This document shows, piece after piece, positions 34,388-45,700 of a stretch of 64,000 nt of DNA. The stretch is from Allodiplogaster sudhausi. Taxonomy: Eukaryota > Nematoda > Chromadorea > Rhabditida > Diplogasteridae. The stretch spans positions 4,220,501-4,284,500 of the forward strand of contig CALZFC010000027.1 of assembly GCA_945643635.1 (NCBI GenBank), in the 5' to 3' direction. Within the stretch, counting starts at the first letter, position 1; every line of letters begins with the position of its first letter. The translations under genes and the position numbers were made by a program. The notes under the pieces are model-generated. The model made no database searches. It was not told where the DNA came from and saw only the letters and a list, made by a program, of their open reading frames with translations.

Positions 34388-35190
34388 TTACAGCGGCGTC
34401 TGCGCCTTCTCGCACACGGCTGGGTACTGCTGCTGGTCGCAGCAGACGGCTCGCCATTTGCCAAGCAGGTCGCTCGTCATCACGGCGCACTTCTTCTCAG
34501 CCGTGGGTCCTTGCCCTGAAGTTGGGATTACGGTAGCTTTTCAAGGATACCGTGGTGGGACCGAGTCTCGTACCTCGCTGGTAGTTGTTGTCCTCACAGT
34601 CGTCACCAGCATCCACCCAAGCCTCCTTGCCAGCGGTGACAGCAGCTGAATGTTTAGCTGAGATCTCTTTTTTTATATCTTCGAACTTTGACTTTTGGCT
34701 TAAAAATAGTGAATCAATAGATATGTCGGGCATAGAAAGGGAAAGAAAATAGCTCAACCTCGCACGAATTGATTGGGGTAGACGCCGCACGGCGCAGCGA
34801 GTCTTCCGCCCTGCGTCAAGCACATGTCTCTCGCCTGCTGCAGAGTCATGGGCTCCTCGACGATCTGCAAAGGACTGAGAGAGAGAGAGAGGGAGGGAGG
34901 GAGGGAGGGAGAGAGAGATGCCGTCATATCACAAGACAAAAACACAGGCATTGTCTAGGCAAGGAAAAAAAAGACAAAGTCTCTAAGAACTTAATCAACT
35001 TATGACCTTGTAGCATTTGTTACCATACGGCTTATACTGGAACGACGGATCACCACATCCGTCGCTATCAGCAGCAGCTGCAAATTATATGTATATTATC
35101 TTAGGCATTTTCTTGTTACATAAGAAAATATGATTGCAAAAGAGTACCAGCCAGAATAGCCGCGGACAAGAGAATGCAGAAAGAGAGCAT
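34388..35190 (-). CDS. Secreted C-type lectin (single CTLD)
   Basis: Five minus-strand exons in phase: 35,148-35,190, 35,007-35,077, 34,759-34,864, 34,574-34,678 and 34,388-34,515 (stop TAA at 34,388). The first encodes a signal peptide (MLSFCILLSAAILA). The CTLD shows YGNKCYK, then MTLQQARDMCLTQGGRLAAP, then EAWVDAGDDCEDNNY, KKCAVMTSDLLGKWRAVCCD and PAVCEKA, giving the conserved Cys pattern and the W-x-x-x-x-C-x ending. EPN/QPD and WND calcium-site motifs are not evident, so sugar binding is uncertain. Such lectins are abundant in nematodes and are often linked to immunity or cuticle. The exon four acceptor (CGAAG) was chosen on phase. CT repeats occupy intron two. Confidence 0.88.
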
Positions 35191-35991
35191 TGTCAGAGGC
35201 GTAAAGGGGTCAAGAAAAGTCTGCTCTGGATCCTTTTATACATATTCCATTGTGTTGGTTCAGCTTTCCAGAGGAGAAGATCATATTCGACGATATCCAA
35301 GAGAGTCAGGATTGGCATGCACCTGCTCCGAAAATGACATGTTATTGGATTTTACATTGATCAAACTACATACTTTCAGATTTAGATAGTAGAAGAGAAA
35401 ATCGGTCATGGTTTAATAAATAGACAAACTTCCTCGGATAAACATTTAAGAAAAATTTCTTAAACAAAATGATTGGAATGAAGCAATTTTTCAATTTTTT
35501 GGGTGCAAATGTTGCATACCCAAAAAAACCTTTTCAACCATGTTCTGATTGCGTGAAAGCAGAGCATGTTGAAACCTGGACGCCTTGAAAGCTGTTCAAA
35601 CCTAAATATGTTCTTTTCTAGAACTGTGCCGCTCTCGGTATGTCAGTGATACAAAGTACATTCAATAATTCTCGGATTCTTTCTCCATCTCTTCTGGCTG
35701 GTCCACAATTTTCATATTCTTTCTCTATCTATCACTCACTGGCATATTAATGGTGCATTTAAAAAAAGTACCCGTTTTTTAGATGTTTTATTTTTATTGT
35801 TTTTGCTCTTTCTGTGGAAATATACATGTGCATTGATCTGTTTGTTTTGTTGTTGAATAAATAGACATCAAACACTCTGACATGAGTGAATAATTAGAAA
35901 GACTATGATTTTCATCTACTCGTTTTATTTAATATAAATTGAAATAGCGTGGATACATATGTATACAAAAATGCAATATTTCATGTTACAG
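35191..35991. other. Divergent intergenic region
   Basis: Lies between the start of the minus-strand lectin and the + strand EGF-CUB exons. AT-rich, with no motif that I can assign and no trace of an astacin catalytic domain (H-E-x-x-H). Promoters of both neighbours probably lie here. Confidence 0.45.
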
Positions 35992-37797
35992 TCCTTTGCC
36001 GGTGCTGACAACGAGTTTTTCTACTCCGTCGGCGATGTCGAAAGTGAGTTTTCATTAAAAGTGATGAAACTGGACAAAGTAAATTTCAAAACTTGACATT
36101 CTTAAATTAAGATAATAATATGAGTATTTTGTAATATAGCAATTTGGTATGGCAGACATGGCCATGAAGGAATTCATCGATATGCATGTGAATTTGGTTG
36201 AATGGAAATCGCAATTGCAGAAGAGTGTGCACTGGAATGCCTGCACGGCGGAGAGCTGGACCGGGTAGCCTGCCGCTGTGTCTGTAGGTACGGATTCGAG
36301 GGAGAGCGGTGTGAAAAACTCACTCGTTCCCGTCACTTCACGGATGACTCTTGCGGGTTTGTCAGGGAGATTTCGCATTTCCATCCTTGCATACCAAGGA
36401 AGTTATATAACTTGCTCTTCGTAAGGCATAAGAGATAATGTAGATCACTGCGGAGGACGCGGGAAACATCACTCTGTCGACTTACCTAGGGCCACAGGAG
36501 AAGGCCACCTTCTGCCATTGGCTCATCGAATCGGCCGATCAATCGGCCCACATTGACATCTCCTTCGATGGCAAGCAGGTCAGTGCTTTCTAAACATGCG
36601 ATAAATATGGAGACAAAGATATTTCTAGGATAGTGATTGACTTTGAAAATGTACATTTATCTCGATCTGAGAGCTTTCTCAATCGAGTACCCCAACCTTT
36701 CCTTTCCTTGCAGGACATGGATGGGCACACAGTGCCAGCGGGGCAGCTGTGCAACGACGAACTCAATTTCAACGAGTCCATCTTTAGTGGAATGTCAGTC
36801 AGCAGCATTTTGATCACTCATCAGCTAATTTTAATATGTTTCAGCATTTATTTGCTCACATTAATTAATCATATGATTCAGGATTCCTTGCACGGATAAT
36901 GCAGAGATGCCATGGAAGATTTTCGAAGATTCGTTCGAAGGCGAACTGGGTGCTTGTGGAGCTGCGCACGAATCCGTGGGCCCTCAGGAACCTCTGGGCT
37001 CCTCTGGGCTCCTCTGGGCATTTGTCCGAGTATCCAAATAGGTCCGAGTATTTGGTATGGCAGACATGGCCATGAAGGAATTCATCGATATGCATGTGAA
37101 TTTGGTTGAATGGAAATCGCAATTGCAGAAGAGTAAAAACACTGGAATGCCTGCACGGCGGAGAACTAGACTCTTTCATGCCGCTGTGTCTGTGGATACG
37201 GATTCGGGGGAGAGCGGTATGAGAAACTCGCTCGTTCCCGTCACTTCACGGATTTCTCTTGCGGGGTGATCAGGGATATTTCGCATTTTCATCGTTGCAT
37301 ACCAAGGAAGTTATGTATCTTGCTCTTCGTAAGGCATAAGAGATAATGCAGATCGCAGCTTCCGGTATAATGGAGACAAAATCTATCTAGGATTGTGATT
37401 GACTTTGAAAATGTACATTTATTTCGATCTCTCAATCGAGTCCTCCAATCTTTCCATTCCTTGCAGGACATGGATGGCCACGGAGTGCGAGCGGGGAAGA
37501 CGACGAACTCAATTTCCACGGGTCCAACTTTAGCGGAATGTCAGTCAGCAGCATTTTGATCACTCATCAGCTCATTTTAACATGTTTCAACATTTATTTG
37601 CTCTTGTACATATACATCAATTCATCATATGATTCAGGATTCCTTGCACGGATACTGCAGAGATGCCATGGTTGATTCGTTCGAAGGCGAACTGGGTGCT
37701 TGTGGAGCTGCGCACGAATCCGTGGGCCCTCAAGACGCATGCCGGCCCCTTCATCAGATATCGCGTCTCCACTCGACCCCATGGTCAACTTCTGTGA
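35992..37797 (+). CDS. EGF-CUB protein, astacin-tail-like, with internal duplication
   Basis: In-phase exons: 35,992-36,043 (SFAGADNEFFYSVGDVE), 36,221-36,360 (EGF-like: ECALECLHGG, CRCVCRYGFEGERCEK), 36,444-36,578 (CUB start: ITAEDAGNITLSTYLGP, ATFCHWLIESADQSAHIDIS), 36,714-36,793 (DMDGHTVPAGQLCNDELNF). The last CUB exon exists twice: at 36,882, broken by a roughly 10-bp insertion, and at 37,638-37,797, intact (RSKANWVLVELRTNPWALKT, GPFIRYRV) with stop TGA at 37,795. The EGF-then-CUB order is that of worm astacin metalloprotease C-termini, but no H-E-x-x-H catalytic exon is present upstream, so either the protein lacks the protease or the gene is truncated. Splicing from 36,793 to 37,638 keeps frame. 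Confidence 0.65.
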
Positions 37798-37800
37798 CTT
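36130..37800. repeat. Tandem duplication within the EGF-CUB gene
   Basis: The segment from about 36,150 is repeated from about 37,059 (offset 908), starting with an almost identical stretch through GCAATTGCAG. In the second unit the EGF exon has substitutions and an in-frame stop, the CUB-start exon is deleted, and the next exon has an internal deletion. The terminal exon, offset 756, is intact there. The two units are broken in complementary places. Confidence 0.88.
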
Positions 37801-38534
37801 GGAGGGCAGAATGCACTTCCTCCCCAATCCTCTCTCAAAATCTCGTTCTTTCCTTCTTTCTGATTTCGCCTCAACCCTTCTTTCCCTTAATTGTTCTCCT
37901 CTTTCCAACCATTAAAGTCTTTGCTGTCTGCTGTAATCCATTCGTCATAACATTTCGCCCTCATAAAGCTGTAACACTTCGTTCAATGTTTGTAAAAGAC
38001 ATTTAAGCGAAAATGAATAGTTAATGACTGAAAAGTTCAAATGAAAGCTAGAATTGAGTATGAGAAACAATATAGTGAAAATAACATGCAAGATCGCCGC
38101 TGTCTTTGCCCTTGTAGCCTTCTTTCAGGACACCTCTGAAATCTTGTTGTTAATGAATAATACAACTAGACTGAAGTCCTACCTACCTACATATATTGTT
38201 CTAATATATGCTGCAAACGTATTAAGTGCACACTTTTGCAAAGTGCAGATTCTCCTAAGAATAATATAGTGCGTTGAAAGTACGCAGTTAGCGTGAGGTT
38301 CTCTCCCTCATCGTTGTCATTTCTCACTCTCGTATTAGTGGCAAGTGGCTGCCTCGCCATTCGTGTCTCTGATCTGAAGAAGCCGAGTTGAGGAGTCGAC
38401 AGCTAGTCATGCTCTGCGTTCTTCTGTCACACTTTGCAGTTAATATCTTTCTTATTTCAATTTTATTTTCATTAATCTCATGTTTTCCAGAGTTCTTAAT
38501 AGTCACAAGGTAGTATTTGAGAATAAAATATTAA
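37798..38534. other. Intergenic region
   Basis: 3' flank of the EGF-CUB gene, then sequence with no supported exon. The frame at 38,054-38,269 is hydrophobic and lacks motifs. The upstream region of the lysine-rich gene, including its presumed promoter, lies at the right end. Confidence 0.45.
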
Positions 38535-39604
38535 ATGAGCCTACTTGAAGACTTTGATGGCCTCAGCGATGCTTCTGCTGGCGGCCTGTTCATCCAAAAA
38601 GAAAAAGGTTCAAATGCAGATTATTTCAGCATTTCTCCCTTCTTTCTCATATTCTCTCCCACTCTCGTTACTAAAATTCAAAAACCTGAAAATGTTAAAA
38701 TGAGGAACTTTTAGGATGACAAAGGGGGTCCGCCGCCCAAGAAAGGCCCTTCTGCAGCGCCGCCGAAGACACCGGTGCCGACAAGCAAAGTGGAAGTGGC
38801 AGAGGCGAAGGCGGGCGAGGAGAAGAAGGCTGAGAAGGGGGAAGGGAAGAAGGAAGAAACAGGCAAGAAGGAAGACGACTACAAAAAGGACGAGAAAACG
38901 GGTCAGGCTCGTCGTGTAATTACTTGGGGAAACCTAATTGTTCTCTCGGATCATCTCAAAAATGGGCAAAAATTTGAAAAACATTTTGCAAAACAAATTG
39001 CAGTGTGAATTATTTAGGAGAGAAGAAAGAGCCTGGTGGAGAGGGAGAAAAGGATGGAAAGGATGGAAAGGACAAGAAAGAAGAGAAGGAAGAAGAGGGT
39101 GGGAAGGGAAAGTCAGAGAAGAAAGGTGAAGAGAAGAAAGGCGAAGAGAAGAAAGGCGAAGAGAAGAAGAGCAAGGAGTCCGCCACGGCCACGTCGAAGA
39201 ACGGCACCACTCCTCTCCAGTCCGAGACCGCTGCAGACGTCAGTCCAACCTTTTCCTGTTTTGTCTCATAGTTTTTTCTTAGTTTTTGATTTATTATCAA
39301 TATCAGAAAATTTGGCTTCCTTTCAGGACGCCCCTTCCAAGGAGAACGTAAAGAACAAGGACGTGAAGGAAATGACGTTAAGCCAGAAGAAGAAGCAACA
39401 GGAGGAATTGGAAAAGGAGAAGAAGGAGAAGATCAAATCCGGCCAATTCCAAGTCGTATTCTGCATGCTTTTATACGTTGGACAACATGGCAGATCATAT
39501 ACCCGAATTGTTTTGTTTTCCAGGAGCGTTCGGATGAGGACGACACACTGGAGAAGGTGAAGAGTCTGAAGCTGGAGAAGACGGAGAAGTCCACAAAGAA
39601 TTGA
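38535..39604 (+). CDS. Lysine/glutamate-rich disordered protein, unrecognised
   Basis: Exons 38,535-38,607, 38,715-38,901, 39,018-39,238, 39,327-39,452 and 39,524-39,604 (stop TGA 39,602). Segments: MSLLEDFDGLSDASAGGLFI; a Pro/Lys linker (GGPPPKKGPSAAPPKTPVPT); Lys/Glu/Gly-rich stretches including GEEKKGEEKKGEEKK, a five-residue tandem repeat; a possible coiled coil (LSQKKKQQEELEKEKKEKIK); and tail LEKVKSLKLEKTEKSTKN. It is strongly charged and probably cytosolic or nuclear. I know no family. The first junction is one base out of frame, which a five-A run at 38,602-38,606 being one base too long would explain; the other junctions are in phase. Polyadenylation signal AATAAA is at about 39,728. 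The satellite begins about 170 bp beyond the stop. Confidence 0.7.
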
Positions 39605-39776
39605 ATCGATCCGCCCACCCACGCCCTTAATCCGCTCCTCTAACTCCTTCCCTCCAAGGCAATGCCCCCTTTAGCCACCTAATTCTCATCCCACGCACAA
39701 TTGCCCAGCGGGGATCGCCCAAGTAGAAAATAAAGCTGATAATGGGCTACTGCGACCTTGACTTAGCACTGCATAA

Positions 39777-42700
39777 CCATAATGACTTTCTTCGTATAAA
39801 TTGAAACCAATATGAAAACAAAATTTTGACAACTCTATTGAGTTACATAAATTTAGGGTCTCAATCTACCTACATATGTAACTTCTTCTGCACTTCTTCT
39901 GCAATTCATCTGCACTTCTTCTGCAGACTAAAATTTTACATGGGATTGATAACAGACGACCTTGAAGATTATGCTTGCTTATTTTGCAGCCGTATATTTC
40001 CGAACCTCAATCTTCCTTGATACTTGGGCTTCCGGTCTAAGACTGTTTATGGGAAATCAAGGGACCCAGGATGACTATCCTTGCTTAGTTTGAAGAATAC
40101 ATGAAGCAAAAATTTTTGACATGGCCGCTATACGATATTTACAGAACTCCATTTTCCTGGATACTGGACTTCATGTCTTAGACTTTCATGGGAAATCAAG
40201 GGACCATAATGACTTTCTTCGTATAAGTTGAAACCAATATGAAAACAATATTTTGACAACTCTATTGAGTTACATAAATTTAGGGTCACAATCAACCTAC
40301 ATATGTAACTTCTTCTGCACTTCTTCTGCAATTCATCTGCACTTCTTCTGCAGACTAAAATTTTACATGGGATAGATAACAGGCGACCTTGAAGATTATG
40401 CTTGCTTAGTTTGAAGCCGTATATTTCCGAACCTCAATCTTCCTTGATATTTGGACTTCATGTCTTAGACTTTCATGGGAAATCAAGGGACCCAGGATGA
40501 CAATCCTTGCTTAGTTTGAAGAATACATGAAACAAAAATTTTTTGACATGGCCGCTGTACGATATTTACAGAACTCCATTTTCCTGGATACTGGACTTCA
40601 TGTCTTAGACTTTCATGGGAAATCAAGGGACCATAATGACTTTCTTCGTATAATTTGAAACCAATTTGAAAACAAAATTTTGACAACTCAATTGAGTTGC
40701 ACTTCTTCTGCAGCCTAAAATATTACATGGGATTGATAACAGGCGACCTTGAAGATTATTCTTGCTTAGTTTGAAGCCATATATTTCCGAACCTCAATCT
40801 TCCTTGATACTTGGACTTCATGTCTTAGACTTTCATGGGAAATCAAGGGACAATAATGACTTTCTTCGTATAAGTTGAAACCAATATGAAAACAAAATGT
40901 TGACAACTCTATTGAGTTACATAAATTTAGGGTCTCAATCTACCTACATATGTCACTTCTTCTGCACTTCTTCTGCAATTCATCTGCACTTCTTCTGCAG
41001 CCTAAAATTTTACATGGGAAAGATAACAGGCGACCTTGAAGATTTGCTTGCTTAGTTTGAAGCCGTATATTTCCGAACCTCAATCTTCCTTGATACTTGG
41101 ACTTCCGGTCTAAGACTGTTCATGGGAAATCAAGGGACCCAGGATGACTATCCTTGCTTAGTTTGAAGAATACATGAAACAAAAATTTTTTGACATGGCC
41201 GCTGTACGATATTTACAGAACTCCATTTTCCTGGATACTGGACTTCATGTCTTAGACTTTCATGGGAAATCAAGGGACCATAATGACTTTCTTCGTATAA
41301 TTTGAAACCAATTTGAAAACAAAATTTTGACAACTCTATTGAGTTACATAAATTTAGGGTCTCAATCTACCTACATATGTAACTTCTTCTGCACTTCTTC
41401 TGCAATTCATCTGCACTTCTTCTGCAGCCTAAAATTTTCCATGAGATAGATAACAGGCGACCTTGAAGATAATGCTTGCTTAGTTTGAAGCCGTATATTT
41501 CCGAACCTCAATCTTCCTTGATACTTTGGCTTCCGGTCTAAGACTGTTCATGGGAAATCAAGGGACCCAGGATGACTATCCTTGCTTAGTTTGAAGAATA
41601 CATGAAACAAAAATTTTTTGACATGGCCGCTGTACGATATTTACAGAACTCCATTTTCCTGGATACTGGACTTCATGTCTTAGACTTTCATGGGAAATGA
41701 AGGGACCATAATGACTTTCTTCGTATAATTTGAAACCAATTTGAAAACAAAATTTTGACAACTCTATTGAGTTACATAAATTTAGGGTCTCAATCTACCT
41801 ACATATGTAACTTCTTCTGCACTTTTTCTGCAATTCATCTGCACTTCTTCTGCAGCCTAAAATTTTCCATGAGATAGATAACAGGCGACCTTGAAGATAA
41901 TGCTTGCTTAGTTTGAAGCCGTATATTTCCGAACCTCAATCTTCCTTGATACTTTGGCTTCCGGTCTAAGACTGTTCATGGGAAATCAAGGGACCCAGGA
42001 TGACTATCCTTGCTTAGTTTGAAGAATACATGAAACAAAAATTTTTTGACATGGCCGCTGTACGATATTTACAGAACTCCATTTTCCTGGATACTGGACT
42101 TCATGTCTTAGACTTTCATGGGAAATGAAGGGACCATAATGACTTTCTTCGTATAATTTGAAACCAATTTGAAAACAAAATTTTGACAACTCTATTGAGT
42201 TACATAAATTTAGGGTCTCAATCTACCTACATATGTCACTTCTTCTGCACTTCTTCTGCAATTCATCTGCACTTCTTCTGCAGCCTAAAATTTTCCATGA
42301 GATAGATAACAGGCGACCTTGAAGATAATGCTTGCTTAGTTTGAAGCCGTATATTTCCGAACCTCAATCTTCCTTGATACTTGGGCTTCCGGTCTAAGAC
42401 TGTTCATGGGAAATCAAGGGACCCAGGATGACTATCCTTGCTTAGTTTGAAGAATACATGAAACAAAAATTTTTTGACATGGCCGCTGTACGATATTTAC
42501 AGAACTCCATTTTCCTGGATACTGGACTTCATGTCTTAGACTTTCATGGGAAATCAAGGGACCATAATGACTTTCTTCGTATAATTTGAAACCAATTTGA
42601 AAACAAAATTTTGACAACTCTATTGAGTTACATAAATTTAGGGTCTCAATCTACCTACATATGTCACTTCTTCTGCACTTCTTCTGCAATTCATCTGCAC

Positions 42701-45700
42701 TTCTTCTGCAGCCTAAGATTTTACATGGGAAAGATAACAGGCGACCTTGAAGATTTGCTTGCTTAGTTTGAAGCCGTATATTTCCGAACCTCAATCTTCC
42801 TTGATACTTGGGCTTCCGGTCTAAGACTGTTCATGGGAAATCAAGGGACCCAGGATGACTATCCTTGCTTAGTTTGAAGAATACATGAAACAAAAATTTT
42901 TTGACATGGCCGCTGTACGATATTTACAGAACTCCATTTTCCTGGATACTGGACTTCATGTCTTAGACTTTCATGGGAAATCAAGGGACCATAATGACTT
43001 TCTTCGTATAATTTGAAACCAATTTGAAAACAAAATTTTGACAACTCTATTGAGTTACATAAATTTAGGGTCTCAATCTACCTACATATGTCACTTCTTC
43101 TGCACTTCTTCTGCAATTCATCTGCACTTCTTTTGCAGCCTAAAATTTTCCATGAGATAGATAACAGGCGACCTTGAAGATAATGCTTGCTTAGTTTGAA
43201 GCCGTATATTTCCGAACCTCAATCTTCCTTGATACTTTGGCTTCCGGTCTAAGACTGTTCATGGGAAATCAAGGGACCCAGGATGACTATCCTTGCTTAG
43301 TTTGAAGAATACATGAAACAAAAATTTTTTGACATGGCCGCTGTACGATATTTACAGAACTCCATTTTCCTGGATACTGGACTTCATGTCTTAGACTTTC
43401 ATGGGAAATGAAGGGACCATAATGACTTTCTTCGTATAATTTGAAACCAATTTGAAAACAAAATTTTGACAACTCTATTGAGTTACATAAATTTAGGGTC
43501 TCAATCTACCTACATATGTCACTTCTTCTGCACTTCTTCTGCAATTCATCTGCACTTCTTCTGCAGCCTAAAATTTTCCATGAGATAGATAACAGGCGAC
43601 CTTGAAGATAATGCTTGCTTAGTTTGAAGCCGTATATTTCCGAACCTCAATCTTCCTTGATACTTGGGCTTCCGGTCTAAGACTGTTCATGGGAAATCAA
43701 GGGACCCAGGATGACTATCCTTGCTTAGTTTGAAGAATACATGAAACAAAAATTTTTTGACATGGCCGCTGTACGATATTTACAGAACTCCATTTTCCTG
43801 GATACTGGACTTCATGTCTTAGACTTTCATGGGAAATCAAGGGACCATAATGACTTTCTTCGTATAATTTGAAACCAATTTGAAAACAAAATTTTGACAA
43901 CTCTATTGAGTTACATAAATTTAGGGTCTCAATCTACCTACATATGTCACTTCTTCTGCACTTCTTCTGCAATTCATCTGCACTTCTTCTGCAGCCTAAG
44001 ATTTTACATGGGAAAGATAACAGGCGACCTTGAAGATTTGCTTGCTTAGTTTGAAGCCGTATATTTCCGAACCTCAATCTTCCTTGATACTTGGGCTTCC
44101 GGTCTAAGACTGTTCATGGGAAATCAAGGGACCCAGGATGACTATCCTTGCTTAGTTTGAAGAATACATGAAACAAAAATTTTTTGACATGGCCGCTGTA
44201 CGATATTTACAGAACTCCATTTTCCTGGATACTGGACTTCATGTCTTAGACTTTCATGGGAAATCAAGGGACCATAATGACTTTCTTCGTATAATTTGAA
44301 ACCAATTTGAAAACAAAATTTTGACAACTCTATTGAGTTACATAAATTTAGGGTCTCAATCCACCTACATATGTCACTTCTTCTGCACTTCTTCTGCAAT
44401 TCATCTGCACTTCTTCTGCAGCCTAAGATTTTACATGGGAAAGATAACAGGCGACCTTGAAGATTTGCTTGCTTAGTTTGAAGCCGTATATTTCCGAACC
44501 TCAATCTTCCTTGATACTTGGGCTTCCGGTCTAAGACTGTTCATGGGAAATCAAGGGACCCAGGATGACTATCCTTGCTTAGTTTGAAGAATACATGAAA
44601 CAAAAATTTTTTGACATGGCCGCTGTACGATATTTACAGAACTCCATTTTCCTGGATACTGGACTTCATGTCTTAGACTTTCATGGGAAATCAAGGGACC
44701 ATAATGACTTTCTTCGTATAATTTGAAACCAATTTGAAAACAAAATTTTGACAACTCTATTGAGTTACATAAATTTAGGGTCTCAATCTACCTACATATG
44801 TCACTTCTTCTGCACTTCTTCTGCAATTCATCTGCACTTCTTCTGCAGCCTAAAATTTTCCATGAGATAGATAACAGGCGACCTTGAAGATAATGCTTGC
44901 TTAGTTTGAAGCCGTATATTTCCGAACCTCAATCTTCCTTGATACTTGGGCTTCCGGTCTAAGACTGTTCATGGGAAATCAAGGGACCCAGGATGACTAT
45001 CCTTGCTTAGTTTGAAGAATACATGAAACAAAAATTTTTTGACATGGCCGCTGTACGATATTTACAGAACTCCATTTTCCTGGATACTGGACTTCATGTC
45101 TTAGACTTTCATGGGAAATCAAGGGACCATAATGACTTTCTTCGTATAATTTGAAACCAATTTGAAAACAAAATTTTGACAACTCTATTGAGTTACATAA
45201 ATTTAGGGTCTCAATCTACCTACATATGTCACTTCTTCTGCACTTCTTCTGCAATTCATCTGCACTTCTTCTGCAGCCTAAGATTTTACATGGGAAAGAT
45301 AACAGGCGACCTTGAAGATTTGCTTGCTTAGTTTGAAGCCGTATATTTCCGAACCTCAATCTTCCTTGATACTTGGGCTTCCGGTCTAAGACTGTTCATG
45401 GGAAATCAAGGGACCCAGGATGACTATCCTTGCTTAGTTTGAAGAATACATGAAACAAAAATTTTTTGACATGGCCGCTGTACGATATTTACAGAACTCC
45501 ATTTTCCTGGATACTGGACTTCATGTCTTAGACTTTCATGGGAAATCAAGGGACCATAATGACTTTCTTCGTATAATTTGAAACCAATTTGAAAACAAAA
45601 TTTTGACAACTCTATTGAGTTACATAAATTTAGGGTCTCAATCCACCTACATATGTAACTTCTTCTGCACTTTTTCTGCAATTCATCTGCACTTCTTCTG

